DNA from: Sipunculus nudus | Lineage: Eukaryota > Annelida > Sipuncula > Golfingiida > Sipunculidae | Assembly: GCA_026874595.1 (NCBI GenBank) | Contig: CM049307.1 | Location: 29,055,079 to 29,119,078 of the forward strand | Direction of reading: 5' to 3' | Length of the DNA: 64,000 nt | Part shown: positions 58,601 through 64,000 of the stretch, piece after piece | Layout: the number at the start of each line of letters is the position of its first letter | Position numbering within the stretch: the stretch's first letter is position 1 | Notes under the pieces: generated by a model | What the model saw: only the letters and a program-made list of their open reading frames with translations | Databases searched by the model: none | Told to the model about the DNA's origin: nothing | Made by a program: the position numbers and the translations under genes

Positions 58601-60210
58601 AAACCATTAGGATTAATATGGTCCACTTGTATCAAATTTCTAGGTATCCACATATCCTACAACCAAGAGACGTGCAATAAATTGAACTTTGAATCACAAA
58701 TAAGAAATATTTATGAGCTTACAAACATTTGGAGACAAAGAAACCTAACATTACAAGGAAGAATGTTATTAGTTAAAACATTATGTTTTTCAAAATTGGC
58801 ACATCTAATATCAAACTTTATTTTACCAAAAAGCTATAAAGAGAGAATAAAGAAAATATTATGGTCATTAATATGAAAAGGTCAAACAAAAGGAAAAGTA
58901 AAAAGAGAAATTTTAGTGAAACCAGTGAAGAGTGGAGGTCTGAACATGCTACACATAGATAGTTATATTAAAGGGCAACAAATTATGTGGATCAAGAGAT
59001 ACTTAGATAATACAGATAAAGATTGGAAATTTTTCATTGATAATTATAGTGCCAGGTATGGAAGCTTAAACTTTTTGCTACACTGTAACTAAACCATAGA
59101 TTGTCTAAAAGGGACTATTCCCAATTCTTATCTTGATATACGTAGGAGTTGGAAAGATATGAGTTCAAGATGAATCCGTATCTATTTGGAATAATAGATC
59201 TATAACAATTATATGAAAGCGGATTTGTCCACGTAAATCAGATATTTAAAGATGACGGTACGGTAAGAAAGTTTGAGTACTGGCTAGCCAATGGTGCAAA
59301 ACAAAGAGACTATTTAGTATATAGATCCGTGGTTAAACAGGTCAGCTTATTGTACAGTCATACTATAAGAGACAACTGTAATGATCTTGGCACAGATATA
59401 ATTGATATGGATATATGTAAAACAGTACAGGGTTCTGCTGTTATGGAAAATATTACTTCAAAAACGGTTTATGACTATTTTGTTACTCAGCTTAGACCAA
59501 CTTCTGAAAAAAATTAAAATATAGCCTTAAATATAATATTTCGGAAGAAGAGTGGGGTACTCTCAATTCAAATTGTTTTAGCCTGTGTAGGGAAAAAAAA
59601 ATGTGAATTCCAGTATAAAATATTGTATAGTTTTTATATCTTAAAGGAAAGCTACATAAGTTTGGAATCACTGATAATCCAAAGTGTAGATTATGCAATC
59701 TAGAAATAGAAGATATTAAACATCTATTTTTATTTTTTAATTGTGATATTGTACAGAGATTTTGGCAAGATGTATGCATTGCTTATGAAATATCACTAGA
59801 TGTTATTACAGAAAAACATATAATCCTGGGGATACAAGAAAGTCAACAGAAGGATAAAATCTTTATTCATGGTAAGGCCTATAACTATAAAACCAAAGAA
59901 TCATTTATATTGGATATAGAAAACTTTAAAAAGTATCTAAATTATCAGAAGAAAATAGAATATGCAGCTGGATACAAGGGGGGAAACAAATGGAAATTAT
60001 TATGGGAAAAATAGGATGAAGAATTTGGATATCTGAAACAAGGGAATTAAGTACATATATTCATTATGTCTTATTCAATGTGACGTATACATTGGTTACT
60101 GTATTGTCCTTATTGTCTTATTTTTGCGTGCGTTATATTTTCTACTTGATGTGTTTGTATTATTTTATAATATGTAATTTGTAACATGTGATTTGTTTTG
60201 CAATAATAAA
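55653..60210 (+). mobile_element. L1-like LINE nested in another LINE
   Basis: 4558 bp between perfect 15-bp direct repeats ATACCGCTTGCTAAA (55638-55652 and 60211-60225). It contains an ORF2 remnant (57094-60015) and a 3' UTR ending in AATAATAAA. About 1.4 kb precede the endonuclease with no recognisable ORF1. Confidence 0.92.
57094..60015 (+). pseudogene. L1-like ORF2 lacking the RT catalytic core
   Basis: Endonuclease pieces (VKIFSMNVRDL, FCHGSNNSRGVA, NIINIYSPNYEGKQK, IDIWRIKNPEKEQYTW) run from 57094 to 57690 with stops and a frameshift. The linker IRWIEKGEKSMKYLYHLEKRN is at about 58155. The RT starts (ECLKSLNTFKP, about 58440) but jumps near 58478 directly to the post-FADD region (LETPKIVLNLF, GLKINTDKTEEMCLG). 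By comparison with the L1-like element at 22441 about 700 bp, containing the whole palm, are missing. The thumb (NIWRQRNLTLQGRMLLVKT) and the C-terminal zinc-binding segment (KCRLCN, then NC) follow. Dead copy. Confidence 0.85.
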
Positions 60211-61665
60211 ATACCGCTTGCTAAAATCAATTCCCCCAAGGTTTTAAACGACTTCAGACCAGGGCACTCAATGCAATTGTCATGAAATGTTTGAAAGATA
60301 ATGAAAGCGATGTCATGTAGAAATATTTAACAGCACCAAGACCCTTTACAATTTGCCTACACCACCAAGCGGAATGTTTAGGATCGTACCATTCTGATCA
60401 AACACGATATTCTAAAATTCATTGATTCGCCAAGTAGCAAAGGAAATAGCAAGTTTGAAAAAAATCCTTTTTATAGATTTCTCTAGCGCTTTTAATACAA
60501 TTCAACCACACTTGCTTCTAAAGAAACTTCTTAACATAAATGTCAGCAATTCTATCATAAGATGGACATATAGCTTTTAAACATCCAGCTACAAGTTTGT
60601 CAGATTAAAGAATGTCAAATCTGAGAAAATTCACACAAATACAGGTGATCCACAGGGATGCGTTCTCTCATCCATATTATTCACTTTATATACAAGTGAC
60701 AGCTAGGTAATCTCTCAGAGTTGTAAATTGATCAAATAGGCCGATGACATGGCACTGATTGGCCTTTGTAATAATTCAGACTTAGAATATAGGCTAGAGG
60801 TACAAAGATTTGTGGAGTGGTGTGGCAATAACTATTTAAAACTGAATATTAGAAAGACAAAAGAAATGAATATAGATTATAGGTTAGGTCACAAAAAAAA
60901 CATGATTCTCTTGCCATAAATGGCCAAACCATAGAAAATGTGACAGAATACAAATATCTGGGTACAATAATTGACGACAATTTTACTTTTGAAGCTAATG
61001 TACAAAACATTTACAGAAAGACAAATATGAGATTGTTTTTCCTGAGAAAACTGGACCGGATGAATGTTGATACGAAAACAATGTAATTTCTTTTATGTCT
61101 GTGATTCAGTCAGTGCTAACATGCTGTATCAGAAGCTGGTTCGGAAATTGCAATACCGCATCCAAAAACAAACTGGGAAGAATTTTTCGTGCAGGGAAAA
61201 AGTTTGGTCTCAAGAATGTAAAGCTACTGAATGAACTCTATTGCTGCCGTGTCAGACGAAAGGCACAGTCTATCAGGGCTGATTCTATACATGAACTGTC
61301 TTGTTTATATCATACCTTAAGGTCGGGAAAAGGCTAAGGGCAGAATATTGTCGCACAGCAAGATACAGGAAAGTTTCAAACCCATTGTGTTAGATTGTTA
61401 AATGGTACAGAAAGCAATGTGATGAAAGTGGTATAGGAATTGTATATATTTGATGTAGTACAGATCAGCTCATCCTTTTGTGTATAATGCCTGCGAAGTG
61501 CTATTACGCCTGTGATATTCTTAATATAATTGTCTGTTATGTGCCAAAATGTCTGTATTTGATTCATGTACAATACTTGTAGGTGTCTATACGTGTGATA
61601 AAATTGCTTGCGAACTGAATTATAAGCCTTGAATGATGAATAAAGACTTATTTTATTTTTTCCTA
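60211..61665 (+). pseudogene. Rex1/L2-like LINE, RT core and 3' end
   Basis: Continues the fragment at 55491. Frames carry INSPKVLNDFRP, a shifted ALNAIVMKCLK, FLFIDFSSAFNTIQPHLLL (about 60465), GDPQGCVLSSILFTLYT (about 60645), ADDMALIGL (about 60740), the NYLKLNIRKTKEM segment, YKYLGTIIDDNFTFEANV and the C-terminal SVLTCCIRSWFGN. At least four stops and frameshifts are present. The end, near 61665, reads GAATAAAGACTTATTTTATT. The second D of the catalytic pair is retained. Confidence 0.85.
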
Positions 61666-61724
61666 TCTCTTTTCTTATGTCTTTCTAGTCAGCTGAGTGT
61701 CATGACCAATGGGTCACTTGTTTT

Positions 61725-62059
61725 CTGTTACATTACAATATTTTTTACACTGAAGAAATGAAAATATCCATGTCAAAACATAACATGAACATAATTATGT
61801 CATTACTACAACACGTTTATGCCTCCGATACTTTTTAAAAAACTTCCATTATAATCACTTTCCCCTTTTTGACACACACATTTTTTTTCTTTTTCTTGCG
61901 GGGGGGGGGGGGTGTCTCAGTATCACTAGATATTTATTTATAACGTTCTTTTTCATCATCGACATCCCACGGAAAATGAAAAAACTTACAAATCTTGTGT
62001 TTATAACATGAACATTTTCAGTATTGCAAGATTTTAAACAATGGCATTAATGTCTGGCA
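61725..62059. other. Right end of block B, no gene seen
   Basis: 61725-61770 aligns with 30230-30275 of block A (TACATTACAATATTTT(G/T)TAC, ACTGAAGAAATGAAA). Homology then fades. A G-run lies at 61901-61913. Confidence 0.5.
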
Positions 62060-63938
62060 TATTTATTCCCTCCATTTTCTTTTTCACTTATAAGTACCCC
62101 ATATTTAATCTTTGGTTTTCGTCTAAACCATATAAAATCTACCATTATATTCATAACTTTCTTGATAAAGTCTTGGGTTGGAGTCATAATATTCATAAGA
62201 TATTCTAATTTTGAGATTTCAATGGTTTTTATAACTGTATTTCTTCCAAATACTAGTTCGCGATTTACACATATTAAATGCGATTTTTATCTTGTCGTAG
62301 ACTTTATCGAATATGAGTTTTTGAGAGAGATTTTCATTATATGTAAACCATATTCCTAGGATTTTAATCGCGTCCTTATGTAAATTCACCCATTTCATGT
62401 CACTCAAAGATAAAGCTGTAGGAATTGATTTTCCCTACCCAGCCATGCCGCTTCACATTTTGTATAATTTATTTCTACTGATGATACCTTTGTAAAATTT
62501 ATTTTACATTTTTTTTACTAAATAACAGAAATCTATTACATCATTTATTTGACGAGTTGTATCTGATATTCTTCTGTCTTTTATACCTCACAAGCATTTA
62601 CTTCTTGTCCTGACAAAATGAGTAAGTTTAATTCGGAAAGGAAATCTACACAGTCGCTCTTTTTAATGGCATTTACATTCTCAAATTTACGTTTAAAAAA
62701 GGATCTAATTCCATCCATTATTTTTTGCTGGTTTACTTCTTCTTTATCATTTATAATCAATTTCCTCACAGTAGATTTCTACTTATTCTTGACCATAGTG
62801 TTAAAAAAATATTTCGCTCTCCTTGTTCGAAAAATTCGACTCTGGATTTAACAATTAACCCCTTAGTGTATTTTTCATAATATTCTTTGATTTCTTGACG
62901 AATGGTATTATAGTTTTAAAAAGTCGTTTTGTCAGAAGCTGATAAATTCATTTCTGCGTCTTGTAATTTATTTTCTAAAATATATAGCCTTAATTTTTCC
63001 CTCTTCCGCTTCATCTTTGAGAAAATTGTTTTATTTTGAAATTTAAATAATCCCATCACGTATTTCCATCTAAATTGCACCTCTCGGTTCTCTGTAATAA
63101 TTTAATGTGATCTCTTAAACCTGTTGCATTATCTGTGTGTTTCTTTCAGTAAGGATACGTTTAACTTCCAATGTGATGGGCCATATAATGCCTTTTGAGT
63201 GTAACTGAAATCGGTAATAACGGCGGAGTGATCAATAAATATTGCAGGCCTAATCTTAACATCGGTTACATTTGCGTTTAAATATGAAGAAACGAAAATA
63301 TAATCCAGCCAAAATATAATCGTTGTCTGAGAGGATTGGTTGAATTCCATGTATATCTACGAACATCCGGGTTTCTTACTCTGAACAGGTCAACTAAATC
63401 AAAACTGCGTGTAAGATAAGTTACACGTTGGATCGATTTCGTCTTAGGAGTGTACTTATCGCCATCTCCATCGACATATGAAAGACATATATTTAAATCA
63501 CCACCCCAGACAATTTGCGTTTCCGAATCTATTTGTATGTTTGTTAATATTTACAAGATATTGTCATAAAATATCACCTGTTGTAATTCGGTGTTATGGA
63601 CATAAGTATTTATAAGCAGCGTCTCCCTACCTTGAACTAATGCTTGTGCAATAATAAAACGTCCGTCTTTATCCATAATTTTAAATAGTTCCTGAAATTC
63701 TTAATCACGACCTACAAGTTACAAATCACCTCTTGCCTGTTTTGTACCATGAGAAAAATAGGTATGTCCAGACCAATTTTGTAACCATTCTGATTCCACA
63801 GTATCTGTACAATGGGCTTCCTGAAGAAAATTACACTTTTTGCCCTCTGTTGTTTAACAAACAATTATAGATATCTAGTCTTTTCTTTTTTCTTCTTATT
63901 CCTTTTACATTAAGTGTTATAACTGGGAAATCCGACAT
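62060..63938 (-). pseudogene. L1-like LINE ORF2, deleted and 3' truncated
   Basis: Begins at ATG 63936-63938 with VITLNVKGIRRKKKRLDIY. Endonuclease motifs follow in shifted frames: FLQEAHCTDT, WSGHTYFSHGTKQARGDL, IVWGGDLNICLS, YTWNSTNP and FIDHSAVITDF. A pre-RT segment (KIMDGIRSFFKRKFENVN, about 62720) comes next. RT is represented only by RISDTTRQINDVIDFC (about 62575) and then the post-FADD EINYTKCEAAWLG (about 62480), so the palm is missing. The thumb region (KILGIWFTYNENLSQKL, about 62340; FIKKVMNIMVDFIWF, about 62150) leads to a truncation near 62060. The upstream part lies beyond the window edge. Confidence 0.82.
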
Positions 63939-64000
63939 ACAGAAAACTCTTGTTATTGTAAATTGTCAATGTCTGCAAATTGCTCAATAGAAGCTAAGCA

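Larger units (their letters stand above)
54392..61724 (+). mobile_element. HINE/pearl-like element, filled with nested LINEs
   Basis: An insertion relative to block A. Subterminal inverted repeats CAGCTGACTGAAAGTCAT (54401-54418) and its near reverse complement (61677-61695) sit just inside the ends. A TCTGTCTGTCCG tract follows the left end, then a central array of about 320-bp tandem units. The right end has a small hairpin (TGACC 61703-61707, GGTCA 61712-61716) followed by CTTGTT. This architecture matches Helentron-associated/pearl elements known from molluscs. Most of its length now consists of LINE sequence inserted into it. Confidence 0.55.

Overview
This is a window of AT-rich, intron-bearing animal DNA in which almost every open frame belongs to a mobile element. 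The non-LTR and LTR retrotransposon families, the dense (TA)n arrays and the pearl/HINE-like interspersed repeats suggest a marine invertebrate. A mollusc is my best guess, but a weak one. I see no rRNA, no CRISPR and no convincing tRNA gene.

The host genes are two UDP-glycosyltransferase (UGT) genes on the + strand, at 19279-20853 and 46698-48272. Each is a single uninterrupted coding exon of about 524 codons directly preceded by a 3' splice acceptor, so an upstream non-coding exon is expected. Both encode a signal peptide, the full UGT signature, a C-terminal membrane anchor and a KxKxx ER-retrieval tail. They lie in two copies of one duplicated block: block A about 9.75-30.3 kb, block B about 45.5-61.8 kb. 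Homologous flanks can be followed on both sides of each gene, and each block acts as the empty-site control for insertions in the other.

Block A holds a 6.5-kb CR1-like LINE (11860-18392, - strand) with a 7-bp target duplication, an L1-like LINE (22441-28043, +) with a 1.4-kb internal tandem duplication, and a small HINE-like repeat (29378-29905). Block B holds an unclassified 2.9-kb insertion with two (TTACTA)n tracts (51063-53950) and a HINE/pearl-like repeat (54392-61724). That repeat contains a Rex1/L2-like LINE, and the LINE is itself split by an L1-like LINE (55653-60210) with a 15-bp target duplication. A short MITE (21951-22116 and 49217-49360) is present in both blocks and predates the duplication.

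Between the blocks (30.3-45.5 kb) lie Ty3/Gypsy remnants (36640-38397, and 44430-45540 with an internal inversion), a piggyBac-like end at a TTAA site, two copies of an unnamed 270-300 bp repeat in opposite orientation, and a tRNA-like SINE head. To the left (0-9.7 kb) are minisatellites, a solo LTR, a 717-bp palindromic MITE with 8-bp target duplications, and old dispersed repeats. At the right edge is another L1-like LINE (62060-63938, - strand).

The most unusual feature is ORF1 of the CR1-like LINE. It begins with a recognisable DnaJ (J) domain including the HPD triad, followed by a beta-rich module, a PHD-like zinc finger, a coiled coil, an SGNH esterase and two CCHC knuckles. I know of no described LINE with a J domain, but I could not search for one.
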